64,000 bases of DNA from Hermodice carunculata (GCA_964020975.1 OZ026622.1:82989365-83053364), one strand, 5' to 3'. Shown: positions 34,501 through 46,471, numbered from the stretch's first letter. Translations and numbers: made by a program. Notes: generated by a model from the letters alone, not told the origin.

Positions 34501-36041
34501 CCACCTGAAAAGACTGAGTCTGAGCGGGAATTGTAGCCGAGACTTTTAAACTTAAAAATCATGGATTCATGCCACATGCTCTACGTCAACGCCACAGAAA
34601 GCTGTCGACTCACATTTATAATGGGGTCAAGGGTCCAATCAAAACAGTGCTGTAGTGTAGAATAAAACTTTGAAACAGAAAATGAAATTTTCATCTGTCA
34701 AATTGCCAAAATAGAACGAACCTGCAATCAGAGTCGGTGAATGCCAGGGCATGACATGGGCCAGGGCCATGCATGACTGGCTCAACTTCCAAGACCTCAA
34801 CAAGGCTCAAATAGTATTAGCCTACTTCAAATTTATGCCTATATAGTATAGGCTATATCATGGAATGAAGTTTTCCCTCCAAATTGTCACTGCCATAATA
34901 GCAGTGCAGTTTGTCATTTTCCCATGAAAGCATACAGCCGTATGTCAAATGTGATCCAAGCTGAGATTTGTTTTTCCGTTTGTTGCACCATGGAGGTATT
35001 AATGGTTGTACCCACCATCACTCCATCCATTCTTCTTCAGCATCTTGTTTTGAAAGGTGCGAAAAACTTGTCAATGAATGAAACGTGGCGCTACCTACAG
35101 ACGAAACGATAAACTAGTAAAAGTTTCCACTCCATGCCAATGCGACATCTCGCGGCTGACTGATGAAGTAGGCCTTTTCTGCCATATTGGAGTCTGAGGT
35201 GTGTAGTGTTCTGTTGGCTTGCTTATCTACATCGAGCAATATCCATGTCATCCGACCTTAGATACATACAGTTTCATTTACGTGCCAAAACATATGATAT
35301 GCTTTACAATTTTGTGGCATTATATACGTGTGAGAAGGTTGTATCGTAAATTTAATGTCACTATTTTCAACTACAGTACATGCAGAACACGCTTGTTGAT
35401 TGTGAACCAACTAAGCATTGATCAACACAAGTTTATTCCAGTTACATATGTTGTGGTCATTGAAGTCAACCTACAGACAACACTGTCTCGTGAAAATTTG
35501 CGCACGTATCACAATTTCTAAGTTCCCAATTCGCAGTATTATGTTAAATTGCGTGGTGGCAAGCTATTGGGCGATAAAAGAGGTAGTAAAGGGAAAACAA
35601 GGCGTTTTAACGGATCAACCCATGGGTCGGGCCTGGTATTTGACAGACATGAAGATATAATGTTGCCCCAGAAAGTGAGCACACTTTCTCTCAGACCCAG
35701 TGGAGGGAAGGGATAATAAGAAAATGAGTGCTGTGACTGTGTACTCTCTTTAAAACGAATACGTTGAACTATCCGTTACTGGTTCATTCCAGAATGAGAA
35801 TCAGAAAGATAAGTTTCACCAAACTACAAGTTAGTGTACAAGTCTGCCATTTCAGGCGTGCTAAGGCCCAAGCAGACTGTGTTTTTTATATAATGATGTT
35901 TATGTTAGCTGGAGGAAAAAGGCCTGTTTTTGCAGACAAATTTCGGACAAGAAACTAGTAAATTGATGCAAGATTGCAAACATTGTATCAGTGTGAACAC
36001 CAGAGGGCAGGTTCTAGTGCGTATTGGCCAGAAAAGCACTA
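34501..36041. other. Non-coding, partly CpG-containing
   Basis: A degenerate TTAA-MITE hairpin arm lies near 34593-34613 (AGAAAGCTGTCGACTC). A short minus-strand frame starting at 35185 (MAEKAYFISQPRDVALAW...) in a CpG-containing patch could be a gene start but stops after about 24 codons. A CTCF-like site is at 35997-36011. No gene is supported. Confidence 0.45.
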
Positions 36042-36415
36042 ATTCTCGGATCCGCCAACGCGTCATAAGCTGCTTATCAGATGACTGCTGTTGTTATGCA
36101 AATGAGCGGGCCCTGTGAAAACACGTTCTACATCGCATATAGTCCCATGTAAAATTAGACATTTTTATCCAAAATTATTTCCATGTTGTCGACAGCAAAT
36201 CAACAAAATAACTCTGAAGGCAGCATCATTTTGCCGAATTCTGCTACTGAATAAAAAATTGGAGAGATTTTGACAATCATAACTTGGGGTTTTAGCGCTG
36301 GTTTTCGGGTAACGCTTAGCATACATTGAATGGGTATCCACAGACGCTTTCAGGGAGATTCACCGAGTAACACGGGCATGTAAACTAAGATTCCCGGATG
36401 TGCGGATCCGAGAAT
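36042..36415. repeat. 14-bp inverted repeat pair 350 bp apart
   Basis: ATTCTCGGATCCGC at 36042-36055 and its exact complement GCGGATCCGAGAAT at 36402-36415 bracket a GC-richer segment that includes an octamer ATGCAAAT (about 36096). No target duplication is evident, so a transposon is possible but unproven. Confidence 0.55.
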
Positions 36416-36490
36416 CGATTACCAAGCTAGAGACGATTACCTGTAATATTATGATTATTTGTCATACCGTCAAAATCAAGATAATGTTGC

Positions 36491-36636
36491 TCAATGGGCA
36501 TAGAGTTGGTCCATAAAACGTATGTAAGGTCGAGTTGATTTTCCGATCAAGTAAAGTTCAAGTTCAATGGGCATAGAGTTGGTCCACAAAAGATATGTAA
36601 GGTCGAGTTGATTTTCCGATCAAGTAAAGTTCAAGT
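36491..36636 (+). repeat. 73-bp tandem duplication
   Basis: Two adjacent copies of a 73-base unit begin TCAATGGGCATAGAGTTGGT (36491 and 36564) and differ at only a few positions. This is a recent local duplication. Confidence 0.95.
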
Positions 36637-38094
36637 TCACCTTTTGAATAGCTAATTTATGGTGCATTATATTTGGCTGGGATGGCAAATACATACATGT
36701 ACCGTAAAGCCATAAATCAATCAACCGAACAACAATGAACATATATTCTTTATGCAGCATCCTGCATGCTAGTTGTTACTCATACTGTATTACTGAGTCA
36801 TTGACTTGAGTAGATGGCATCAGATCTCATTCCATGCTTAAATCCAATGCTTATCATGTTAAATAACAAAAGATATCAAAAAGATATCGTATAAGGTTCA
36901 AAGTAAAGCAGGAGCTCCACATATTCATCAGCTGATTCAGCATGGGTTATTCTGGCTTGCTGATGGGTATTGGAATAGGGTCAGCCAGTCAGGAAACATA
37001 CTATACTTACAGCATATGTATGATTTTCTTCCACCATTAAATGAGTTGCAAGTTAGCAACTAAATTACCAACCTTTCTGACGATAATACATTAAAATAAT
37101 ATTTTTACTTGGCTGGGCAAGACAGAAAGTGATGGCGATGTATGCACTCTGTGGCAGGTAGCGTACGGCAACACACAGCTTTTGAAACTAAAAAGTGGCT
37201 GATCTGGGTCAAGCCAGTTTAATAGTACCCCCCATGGGCCAAATAGTTTTGGGTAAATATAGTTGAACATAGATTCACATTTATATAAAGACATTGAACA
37301 ACCCATTAATTGAAATCGGGCAAGCAAATCTAGTTACCCAGCATTCGTCAGTGCTGCGGATAAAAACCACCCATCTCCCCCTGCATGTAATCAACCACCA
37401 ACATGTGCCTCACAGGCTGACGTGTGTAACTGGGCGGTGTCGCAATACACTATAGACGGGTCTCCACATTGTTTAATTGCTACTCAAAATGGTGCTTAAC
37501 TTGGTGACACTACATGCTTGTTCAGCAATCCAAAGTAGAATGACGGTTGTGGACTTACAGAAAAGATAAATAAGGACAAAAATACCACTGAAAGATGATT
37601 TTGAAAGTCAGTTATTATGTATCCAGCTTAGGAAGTGATTATTCGACAACAGTAAGCATTTCTTGGGGGTAAGATCGATGAGCAAAACAGATAATTGATT
37701 ACTGTGTCACCAGCTTTACACGATCGATAAACCAATTATTTAATCGATCGATGCGCCACCACAAACGCCCAAACCAAATAGATGTACAAAGTTCCAAAAG
37801 GCTGCTTTGAGAGCTGGAATCTGTTCCTCAACACTCATTGGGAAAGTGTGTCAAAAGTAATATGTTGGGCAAACCCAGCATATTCTAAGAGATCTATTGT
37901 GTTAATGCTATCGTAAGAGCATCATAAGTAAGGATTGTGCAAGACAAGTGCATTTCCATCTGGACAAGTGGTTTGGATACCTACTTGTCCCGAGTCATGT
38001 TGTAATTTAATGGCAAGAACTTATCTGTGCTTTAATACTTGCAGACAAGTGGCTTTCTTGCCTTATTTCTAATACTTGTTACTTTGGTACCAAA
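36637..38094. other. Non-coding, nothing recognised
   Basis: Small CGATCGAT palindromes near 37720-37750. ORFs lack recognisable domains. Confidence 0.5.
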
Positions 38095-38790
38095 GTTAAT
38101 AATTAAAACTAGAACTCCCAATGTCAGGGGACTCTGTTCCCACAACTAGTTTAGGCAATTTTGCCACCTTTGTTACGGAAGGAGCAAATTTATTGCCAGA
38201 AATATCTTATAAAGCACTGGTTTCCAGAGGTGTTGCGTTACTTCATGTAACAACAGAAATGACTTCTGATATTTTTATACATTGCTCACTTTAATAGCTT
38301 ATTACATGATATGTTAATAAAATATTATGAAAATATGTATCTCATTATAATACAATAAGCAAAATAACTGCAGGTCTTACCTCAGGTGAAACAATTTCTT
38401 ATATTTAGTATTAAAATAAGTGATGTTGTAAGTTGTGAATTTTATCTCATGCAAAATGTCATATATGCATGCACAGTTTTCTAGCTGCCATCGTGTCAAA
38501 GAACGACCTCGAAAAGTTAATGCTTGTTGAACAGACAAGTTAGATCATTGAAAATTTTCACATTATTAAATTATCATGTAATATGATAGTAAGCAACATA
38601 TGTCTAACAATATGTGATGTCATTTCTGTCATAACAAGAAGTAACTTAACTCCTCCAAACAAGTACTTTATAAGATATTTCTGTCAATAAATTGGCTCCT
38701 TCCCCTGACAAAGGCAGAAATATTGCCAAAACTAGTTGTAAATGGAACCTCCTAACATAGGGAGTCTTAGTTTTTATCATTGACTTGTAT
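38095..38790. mobile_element. Large foldback element, arms of about 250-300 bp
   Basis: The left arm (from AACTAGAACTCCCAATGTCA) and the right arm read inward (AACTAAGACTCCCTATGTTA) align over CAACTAGTTT.GGCAAT, GGAAGGAGC.AATTTATTG, CAGAAATATCTTATAAAG, GTTACTTC.TGT, GACAGAAATGAC and TATTACATGATA. The two arms have diverged by perhaps a quarter. There is no transposase. Outer flanks (about TTAATAAT and rc CAATGAT) do not give a clear target duplication. It could be a foldback transposon or a very long-TIR MITE. Confidence 0.78.
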
Positions 38791-40203
38791 TAGACATATG
38801 GCAGCTCTGTTGGTGTTTCTTTAGTACTCTGACAGATTTGTCCAACAGTACCCAGGCATCTTCCGAGATCCAGGACCCTCATCCCAATTATGATGACTAT
38901 GACAGTGTTGCAGAGTTTTGTTTTTATTTTTGACTTAGCCTGCTTTTCAGTAACAAATTGAAGTCCCTATTGTCAAGTACATCAAACTGCCCACTTAAAA
39001 TTTAGCACAAAGCAGATCTTTACAGAGAACTGGAGCAAACCAGGTAAAAACACCAGATGTAGGCCTGCCTATATAACTCAGTAATGAAGCTCGTGGGGGT
39101 GATGAGCTTTCTTGCATAGTCTTATTCTAAGTTTTCATTGGCTCAATTCACTTACCTATGTTACATGACATAGGTACCATTCTCTTTTAAGACACTGGTG
39201 TTAAAATACTACAGAAATATTTTCACAAGAAAAAGGCTCACTTTTTTTGAGCTCCTACTTGGATTCAGAGCGTCAGAACAGGCATCTAGCTGATCTGATC
39301 AATTTAAAGCCTACACTTGTGTGCTTGCTAACCCAGCTAAGTAAAAGCAAGGCATTTCCATGTTTGGAAGGTCGTAATCTGTATCAAAAATCGAAATTTT
39401 GAACTGCTATTATCACTAGACTATCATACATGAGAGCAACATTAATGCGTAAACAGTGGCATATTTTACATGGTAACTTACGGTGGCATATGGCTGCCCT
39501 TGGTAGTATGTATGCCCTTATGTATTGTACACAGCATCAAGGTTTTTTGCCTGATGAGATGCAGATTGCATCATAAGGTCAGGTAAGGTTTGATTTCATT
39601 TGGGACACTAAAATGTCCACAGAATATCAATACATTGTAGCATGAATATGATAAAACTTGTGAAACTACCAGAAAACCGACATCTATGATTAATAGTTGT
39701 CGTTTAAGCTCTGAATTCTTAAAATGGAATGGAAACTGTACAGAATTCTTCATTCAGTTGTAAAATGGTAGTACTGAAATCTATGCGAGGCGACTCCATC
39801 ACATATAGTTGTTGCATTCATCACATGAAGAAAATGCTCCAAAATAGGGACAGGAGAATGTACCATGGAGGCAAGTGGTTTGGAAAAATCTTCTCTTGCC
39901 TGCTTTGTTTTGATTAACATGATGTATATAGCCACCACTTTTGACAAACTAGTCTATGGAAATTTCTGTTATTTTATGCCATGGCTATAATATCACTGAA
40001 AGCCCTTTTCATGGTGTGCCTCTCAGGCTTGGAAGTGTTGTCTTTGCAGTGCTGCCCTCTAGTGTATGTATTTCAGTGGAGTAACAGATACATGTACTCT
40101 GAAAAGCAGTGAAAGGTCAAATGAGACACACTTTGCAGTGGTTAAGTTCAAGTACACGTATTAGATTGTTAGAGTTGTCATTTGATTTAAGCATCAAATG
40201 TCT
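38791..40203. other. Non-coding, nothing recognised
   Basis: No gene is supported. A CTCF-like 15-mer on the minus strand (GCTGCCCTCTAGTGT) lies at 40051-40065. Confidence 0.5.
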
Positions 40204-40384
40204 TTAAACTTTTCCTGATAAGAGTAAGACTGAGTCAACAGCTCTTCTTGGTGATGGTTGGGTGCAGTGTACCCAGGCAGTGCCAAGAAAAGTTGTTGAC
40301 GTACATAGGGTGTGCGGTCATCAAAGGCTTTGCATACAATCCTTAGAATTTTTTGTCTTGTTTTGAGAAAGAGAGAAATTTTAA
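40204..40384 (+). mobile_element. TTAA hairpin MITE, weathered copy
   Basis: TTAA (40204-40207) then a decayed end, a hairpin starting GTCAACAGCTCTTCTTGG (40236) with GGTTGGGTGCAGTGTACCC at the tip, closing CCAAGAAAAGTTGTTGAC (about 40302). A TTAA at 40381-40384 may be the other flank, but the right terminal repeat is poor. It lies ten bases from the next copy. Confidence 0.55.
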
Positions 40385-40393
40385 GCAAAAATG

Positions 40394-40632
40394 TTGACCC
40401 TTAAAGTGCAGATTTAAGATTGAGCCAGCAGCTTTCCTCTGGACACTGTGCGCAATGTGCGCCAAAGTGTCCCTAGGAAAGCTGTTGACTAAGACTACTT
40501 TTTGCTTCAGAATGGCTTGGTTGTTTTTGAATGGAAGGTTTCCTCATGAGGAATTTGATTCTTTTAACCATAATATGTTCAACGATATTGAGAAAACAAC
40601 CATATAGCTGTGAGTAGCACTTTAAGGGTTCA
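40394..40632 (+). mobile_element. TTAA hairpin MITE, CCCTTAAAGTGC subfamily
   Basis: The element at 40398-40628 has ends CCCTTAAAGTGCAGAT and, inward from the right, CCCTTAAAGTGCTACT. The flanks TTGA and TTCA suggest two old changes in TTAA. The hairpin starts CAGCAGCTTTCCTCTGG (about 40427), has a GGACACT middle not found in other copies, and closes CCTAGGAAAGCTGTTGAC. Confidence 0.78.
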
Positions 40633-41312
40633 AGTAGGAGTCAGTTTGCATGGCTGTGCTGTTCAGTGATCATAACTACCCTTGTCTTCTTGTCACTGTT
40701 GAGCCCAATGAGAGTCCTTGTGGTTTTTGTTATGGCACATTGTCGCGGACAAAGTTAGCTGTCCTTTGATTGCTGATGTCCACCGTTATATATGTGAAAA
40801 CCCTCTTTATGTCTACAGTGAGATGAACATGTACCACTTGCTAGCAGCAGCCCTGGCCATTGCATAAATTTGAATTTATGTTGTAAATTAATGATAGTGC
40901 TTGAAGTGCCTTTGGTAACTTGCTGTCGTGAAGACTTATACATGTATATGTTGTAGTACAGTGCTTTTTGAAATCTACTTTAGGGTTCAGGATTGTCACG
41001 TGTGTACTGAGGACCCCGACATACCTGTATTAGTGGGCACTTGCCATCAGATACAAGTTTGCTTTCAGTTCTAAGATCGTTGTTTCAAGATATGACTATT
41101 TCTCTGTTAAATTTCCTTTCAATTGATCACAACTGCCAATGATACTTGCCTTGGTTTGAAGATGTGGCAATTGCATTTAATGTTGGATCCGTCACGCTAC
41201 TGAAGTATCCAGCAATCAAAGCAGGCAAATATGCATAGAGCTGGTAAAAAGTTGAACTTCCTGGGTCTTGATTGTCATATTGTTTAAAATAATTTAATCT
41301 GCAAAAGGATAC
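40633..41312. other. Non-coding, nothing recognised
   Basis: No gene is supported in either strand. Confidence 0.5.
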
Positions 41313-41502
41313 TACAGTAGGCCCCCTCTTGTAAGGCCACCCCCAGGGCACCAGTGTGGCCTTATGAGAGGAGTGGCTTCTTTTTTTTTTTTTTTGGGGG
41401 GGGGGGGGGGGTAGATAAAAATGAAAATACCTTGATTGATGCATGGAGAAGTAGATGGGATGGCCTCTCATCAGAGTGCCTGACAAGAGGGGGACCACTG
41501 TA
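41313..41502. mobile_element. TA-flanked MITE, 'CCCCTCTT' subfamily, with T15G16 tract
   Basis: The element at 41315-41500 is flanked by TA (41313-41314 and 41501-41502). The left end is CAGTAGGCCCCCTCTTGTAA. The right end read inward is CAGTGGTCCCCCTCTTGTCA. It contains fifteen T followed by sixteen G (41381-41411). Confidence 0.78.
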
Positions 41503-42335
41503 TTTAGATATATGTGAGGACTGCTTTATTTTAAGATAAACCTTCCTGGCCACATGTTAATTTCATATATAAATCATATCAAACCAACTTTTTTTTTTTA
41601 TAAAAGGCAAGTCTGATGTTGCACAGCATGCTTGGTATCCTGTAACGTTACAATTTTTATGAGGCTGAGAATTTGAGTTATGTTATTTAAAAAACAGTGT
41701 GAGGACACTTGTTGTCAATAAATAATTTAGAGTTGGGCTGATGACTTTGATCAATATTTAGGTGACCCATGTGACCGCAGCCCTGGCAGGGTGCCAGGAC
41801 TCTATGTACAAGTGACAACTGACAAGTACCATCACTCAAACCTGCTTTGAACATGAATGAAATCAACTGCGTAGAAAGCATATCACATCAGGTGAACTGC
41901 TGTGGCTTGGTACCTCCATTTACCTGGGGGCTATCATTGTATGTGTAGATTGAATGCCTGTGGAAATTAAAGGATAACCTGGAGGGCCTTGGTAGGTCCC
42001 AGAAGTTTACTGCATTGACCACCAGGCGTCACTTCACTCTGGTGTTACAGGGCATACTTTTTGACTTAATGCTTTCTTGTTGTATTTGCTTGTAATAACT
42101 GGTCCTGTCCATTCTGCCAATGGTTTTTGCCATATTGTGTTATAACATAAATAAAATGGAATGTGGGTCCTTTTTAGCATATAGTCTATAATAGAATTAA
42201 CTATTTACACCAAAATTACCATCTTGCTCACTTGTATCAGTATTTGCACCAAATCCCCCCCCCCCCCAAAAAAAAAAAAGAAAGGCTGATACATGTGTGA
42301 TTGGTATTGAGTCCTGTGTTATAATAGGAGACATG
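41503..42335. other. Non-coding; C13A12 junction at 42255-42279
   Basis: No gene is supported. Thirteen C run directly into twelve A. Confidence 0.5.
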
Positions 42336-42480
42336 CATCTAAATTTCCCACCCCAAATGCATACCTGATTGCCTAGTGTCGCTTGGTGAGGTATGGCGAG
42401 ATACAGATCGGTACCTGTGAGGAAAAGCGGGATATTACTAATATTTTCGAAATACAGAATACTTAGTAAAAGCAGAGGGA
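42336..42480 (+). repeat. Dispersed repeat shared with 52015-52140
   Basis: GGCGAGATACAGATCGGTACCTGT and GGGATATTACTAATATTTTCGAAATA align with the 52.0-kb sequence over about 120 bases, both just upstream of a 145-bp core array. Confidence 0.7.
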
Positions 42481-43079
42481 AACTTTTCTTATATATGGCT
42501 CGGGAAGTACTAGAAAAATACCATTTTGATATTTTGAAATTAAATTTCTAAAAAAATGCTAATTTTGTGAAAAATGAGCATATAGCCGGTCTGTAACAGT
42601 GATGTGACCTGCACGTCCCCCGTAATCACCAGGTGAAATAAGTGAAAATAAGAACACAGCAAAATTAAATGAATTCACAGTAGTATGCAATCTGTAACCT
42701 GACAATAGTTTTGTCAATATTCTAAAGACATAATGAGGTGTTTCCTTATTGCCAGTAGATGACCTACATGTATGTAGATTTTGGGGTCGTCAGATCAAGG
42801 TCATGATGACATTCAGACCTATCAACAAGTATCCAAACAATAACTCAACAATAGTTATACTGTCATGGCCTCAAACTTGTTATGGTGGATGGCCATGGTC
42901 AATGGATGAACTGTTTTGATTTGGGAGTCAGTAGGTCAAATATAATGGTCCTGCTGATCTAGAAAATCAAAACCATGGCTGACTGATAACTCAGCAACAA
43001 TTCTACCTACAGTATTCAAATTTTACAGTGTGTTTTAACATGGCTTGTGGACAAGTCTTATTGACCTTAGGGTCAAGTA
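42481..43079. other. Non-coding, repeat-like
   Basis: GGTCAAATATAATGG, CAGATCAAGGTCATG and similar phrases suggest degenerate core-repeat units. No gene is supported. Confidence 0.4.
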
Positions 43080-43877
43080 TTGGCCATCAACAGATTAGTG
43101 ATGGCTTGTGGCACATGTTTTACAAACATGTCTTGTTGGCAGTTTCATTTTAAAGTTAACAGCATCAGTATTCAACACTCGAAAAGAAGATTTGCTTCAC
43201 AGCAATCTGTCTAGCTGCCTTCAAAATGAGAACTGTTTTGAAGCTATTCAAGATTTACATTTTGTGTATTCACCTAATGTGTGTATTAAACTGCTACAAC
43301 TTTGGTTCATGGTTCATTGGATGCAGCTATGTCACAAACCTATGAATTGAAATTGGAATGGCACCTCTATCTACAATAGTTTTGGAGATATCCAAGAATT
43401 AAATTTTGCATATTCACCTAATTTGCATAAATTAAAATGCTAGAATTTTGGACCCATGGTTCATTAGATGCAGGTGTGTCACAAACCAAAATTGAAGTTG
43501 GAATGGCACCTGCATCTGTAATAGTTTGGGAGATGTAAAACTTTGATATTGTTCAAGTGCCCCTAATTAGCATAATTTAAGATTCTACAACTTTTGTTCA
43601 CTGTCCACTAGATTGACAGTTGTCTCAAACCTACATGTGTAATTTAGAACTTTGTGTCTATCTATGATCTTTTTGAAGATATAGAGCTTTTAAATGTTTA
43701 ATTGCCACTAATATGCACAATTTTCCAGATAAATTTTGGTCTAGGAAAGAACAGAAGGAAGGAATTCTTGGAAAAACAAAATGGCTGGGTTTACCCCCAG
43801 ACATGATTATACTGGAGAAATGATTCTGAAAATTAAAGTTTTCCAAGTGTGCCTGATTAGTGTTAATTTAATTTTAC
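43080..43877 (+). repeat. 145-bp tandem core family, split by LINE D
   Basis: ATAGTTTTGGAGATAT-type blocks recur near 43377, 43522 and 43667 (period 145). Units also share GTCACAAACC and GAAGTTGGAATGGCACCT. The array resumes after LINE D at about 46700. The same family is at 52240-52640. Confidence 0.85.
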
Positions 43878-43890
43878 AACTTTCATTTTA
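43878..43890 (+). repeat. Left 13-bp target-site duplication of LINE D
   Basis: AACTTTCATTTTA here is identical to 46700-46712 at the far side of LINE D. Removing the intervening sequence restores a continuous core-repeat unit. Confidence 0.88.
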
Positions 43891-44073
43891 ACTTTTTTTC
43901 ATTTGGAAACTAATGCTCAATCTCATCACTGTTATGACTGGGTTTGTAATAAATCAATGGTTGAGTGTGCGATATATATAATTCCAAAAGGAGAAGCTCT
44001 GTTCCTAGATATTACTTGGTTTTCCAGATCCAGACTTTAAATATGTTGGCTGTGGATAAAGTATTTTTGCGGT

Positions 44074-46056
44074 TTGGAAAAAAGAAATTATAAAAATAAG
44101 AGTATATCCAAATTACAAATTTCTGATAATGTGGTCTTAACAGAACCAGAAACAATACTTGAAGAACAGTTTTCCTTCTCCTCAAAATTATACGCCTCTC
44201 AAAGTAATGAAGAAGCAAAGTTGGCCCTGAGACATTTTTTGGTGAATGTAAACTTTCCAAAATTGAGTGAGCAACAAAAACAGAAATGTGAAAGTCAGAT
44301 TACACAAGGCGAGTGTCTGGATGCCTTAAAGCTTTTTAAAAATGGGAAAAGTCCAGGTTCAGATGGGCTCACGGTAGAGTTTTATAAGTTTTTCTGGCTC
44401 GACATTCAAGATTTTGTATGGGACAGTGTTAACCATGCCTTTGAAGTAGATAAATTTTCTAGTGAACAGCAAAGAGGAATACTTACACTGGTTCCCAAAA
44501 AGGACAAACAACGAATCTTTTTAAAAAATTGGAGGCCCATATCTTTATTAAATATAGACTACAAGATAATTGCAAAAATATTAGCAACACGTGTAAGAAA
44601 ATTTCTTCCAGTACTGATAGACAGTGATCAAACTGGTTATATCTCAGGTAGATATATTGGTGAAAATATAAGACTAATATCAGATGTTATGCAATATTGT
44701 AATCTAAATAGAGTGCCGGGTTTGATATTAATGATAGATTTTGAAAAAGCGTGTGATACAGTTGAGTGGAATTATCTTGATCATGTCCTTAAAAGTTTTA
44801 ATTTTGGCCCTTACTTTACTAAGTGGGTGTCAATAATGTATACTGGTTTATCCAGTTGTGTTATAAACAATGGATATGCATCACAGTTCTTCCAAATAAC
44901 TCATGGAGTTAGACAAGGTTGTCCCGTTGCCCCTTTTTTATTTATATTAGCCGTGGAAATACTTGCAATAGCCATAAGAACTAATGTAAATATTAACGGT
45001 ATTCAGATTGGCGACACTACTGTCAAAACCAGCCAGTTAGCGGATGACACTACTTGTTTTCTGGCAGATGCTCAATCTGCTAGAGTTTCATTACAAGAAT
45101 TGAAATATTTTGCATTATGCTCAGGTTTGAAATGTAATCTAGAAAAAACAATTGCAGCACTAATAGGTGGGGGAAAATATTCTCCAGATTGGGACCTCCC
45201 AGTAAGATGGTGTACAGAAAACTTTTCTACGCTTGGTATAACATTTTGTGATGATGAGAAAATGATGAGCCATTTAAACTTTATTCCAAGGTTACAGTCA
45301 TTTAAAGATGTATTGAGAGTGTGCAGAGCTAGAAAGCTGCCTTTTATTGGAAAAAATGTTGTTGTGAAAAGTTTAGCCACTTCAAAATTATTATACTGTT
45401 GTTCTTCCGTACACATGGAAGGAAAATATATCGATACAGTTCAACAATGTATAAATGAATTCATATGGAACAGCTCTATTCCCAAGGTTAAAAACTTAGT
45501 TATGTATAAGAAAATACAAGATGGTGAACTTAAGATACTTCATTTTGAGTCACAGGTTAAATCTCTACTTTTAAATTGGGTGAAACGTTTATTTTCTGAA
45601 AATGATGCAAAATGGAAACACATTCTTCAGGCCCTCATTCCCTTTATTGATATAAAAGATCTCTTCTGGACAAGATGTTGTACAGGTGATACCTGGAACT
45701 TACCAGTATTTTATGTAAACCTTTTGGATATTTGGAACCAGTGTCAGAAACAAAAAGTGACAACTAGTGGGACAGCAGTACGTAATGAATTCTTATGGTT
45801 TACTGACTTCATACTCAGAGAAAATAAACCCATTTTCTTTAAAAAGTGGTATCAACAGGGTATTAAACGTATTAATGATCTTGTAGACAGAGATGGTTAC
45901 TTTTTATCACATGAGAATATATATGAGAAATACGGTTTACGAATTAATTTTTTGGAATATTTATCAGTTAGGTTAGCAATTCCAGCTGAATGGAAGCAAT
46001 TTTTACAGACTGCAAAGTTTTCAATTTTCCTTTTTACACAGATTTGTTACTCATAA
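44074..46056 (+). CDS. LINE D reverse transcriptase (L1/Tx1 type), partial
   Basis: 660 codons. Blocks in order: LFKNGKSPGSDGLTVEFYKFFW (split here as residues 87-108), LVPKKDK, NWRPISLLNIDYKIIAKILA (152-171), DQTGYISGR, the catalytic LMIDFEKACDTVEW (219-232, Asp222), HGVRQGCPVAPFLF (277-290) and SQLADDTTCF (320-329, aspartates 324 and 325; Leu-Ala-Asp-Asp instead of the usual Phe/Tyr-Ala-Asp-Asp). The thumb follows with LGITFCDDEKM. 'GVRQGCP' and 'FYK.FW' are signatures of the L1 superfamily, distinct from the 'GVPQGS' type in LINEs A-C. The frame really opens at 44041 (YFCGLEKRNYKNK) and the listed start is a TTG, as the protein is truncated at its N-terminus. It is AT-biased and without introns. 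Confidence 0.92.
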   Translation: MEKRNYKNKSISKLQISDNVVLTEPETILEEQFSFSSKLYASQSNEEAKLALRHFLVNVNFPKLSEQQKQKCESQITQGECLDALKLFKNGKSPGSDGLTVEFYKFFWLDIQDFVWDSVNHAFEVDKFSSEQQRGILTLVPKKDKQRIFLKNWRPISLLNIDYKIIAKILATRVRKFLPVLIDSDQTGYISGRYIGENIRLISDVMQYCNLNRVPGLILMIDFEKACDTVEWNYLDHVLKSFNFGPYFTKWVSIMYTGLSSCVINNGYASQFFQITHGVRQGCPVAPFLFILAVEILAIAIRTNVNINGIQIGDTTVKTSQLADDTTCFLADAQSARVSLQELKYFALCSGLKCNLEKTIAALIGGGKYSPDWDLPVRWCTENFSTLGITFCDDEKMMSHLNFIPRLQSFKDVLRVCRARKLPFIGKNVVVKSLATSKLLYCCSSVHMEGKYIDTVQQCINEFIWNSSIPKVKNLVMYKKIQDGELKILHFESQVKSLLLNWVKRLFSENDAKWKHILQALIPFIDIKDLFWTRCCTGDTWNLPVFYVNLLDIWNQCQKQKVTTSGTAVRNEFLWFTDFILRENKPIFFKKWYQQGIKRINDLVDRDGYFLSHENIYEKYGLRINFLEYLSVRLAIPAEWKQFLQTAKFSIFLFTQICYS

Positions 46057-46066
46057 TTTCTTGTAG

Positions 46067-46471
46067 TTTAAGTATAAGTTAATTGATTCAGAACAATGCC
46101 GCTTTTGTGAAGAAAAGGATACTATTTTGCATAGATTTTGGTTATGTGAACAAATTGCTGGTTTTTGGGAACTGTTTCAACAATGGTGGAATACATGTAA
46201 TCCTAATGAGGTGATTCATTTATCCGAGACATTCATTACTTTTGGTTATTATAATGATGGAAACAAATCTGCTTTAAACAATTGTTTATTACAAGCTAAA
46301 TACTTCATACATTGTTGTTTGTGTAGTGAACAGATAGTATCATTTACAGGTTTTCTCAATTTCTTGAAATATAAAGTAGAGGCTGAAAAGCATATTATGT
46401 GCTGTAATGAGAAGCAAGATTCTTTTGTTTCATGCTGGGACTCTATCGCTAAATATCTTGATATTTTATAA
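46067..46471 (+). pseudogene. LINE D C-terminal zf-RVT segment
   Basis: The next frame, open from 46067, continues the element with EQCRFCEEKDTILHRFWLC, the Cys-Cys-His-Cys motif of the zf-RVT domain (C-x2-C-x7-H-x4-C), then WELFQQWW and a tail ending YLDIL. It is one frame off the RT ORF that stops at 46056, so a small indel around 46020-46065 separates them. 'Start' is only where the frame opens. Confidence 0.85.

Noticed and set aside
35111-35185. Short minus-strand frame MAEKAYFISQPRDV...
   Set aside because: Stops after about 24 codons without a donor site. Only the CpG-containing context is suggestive.
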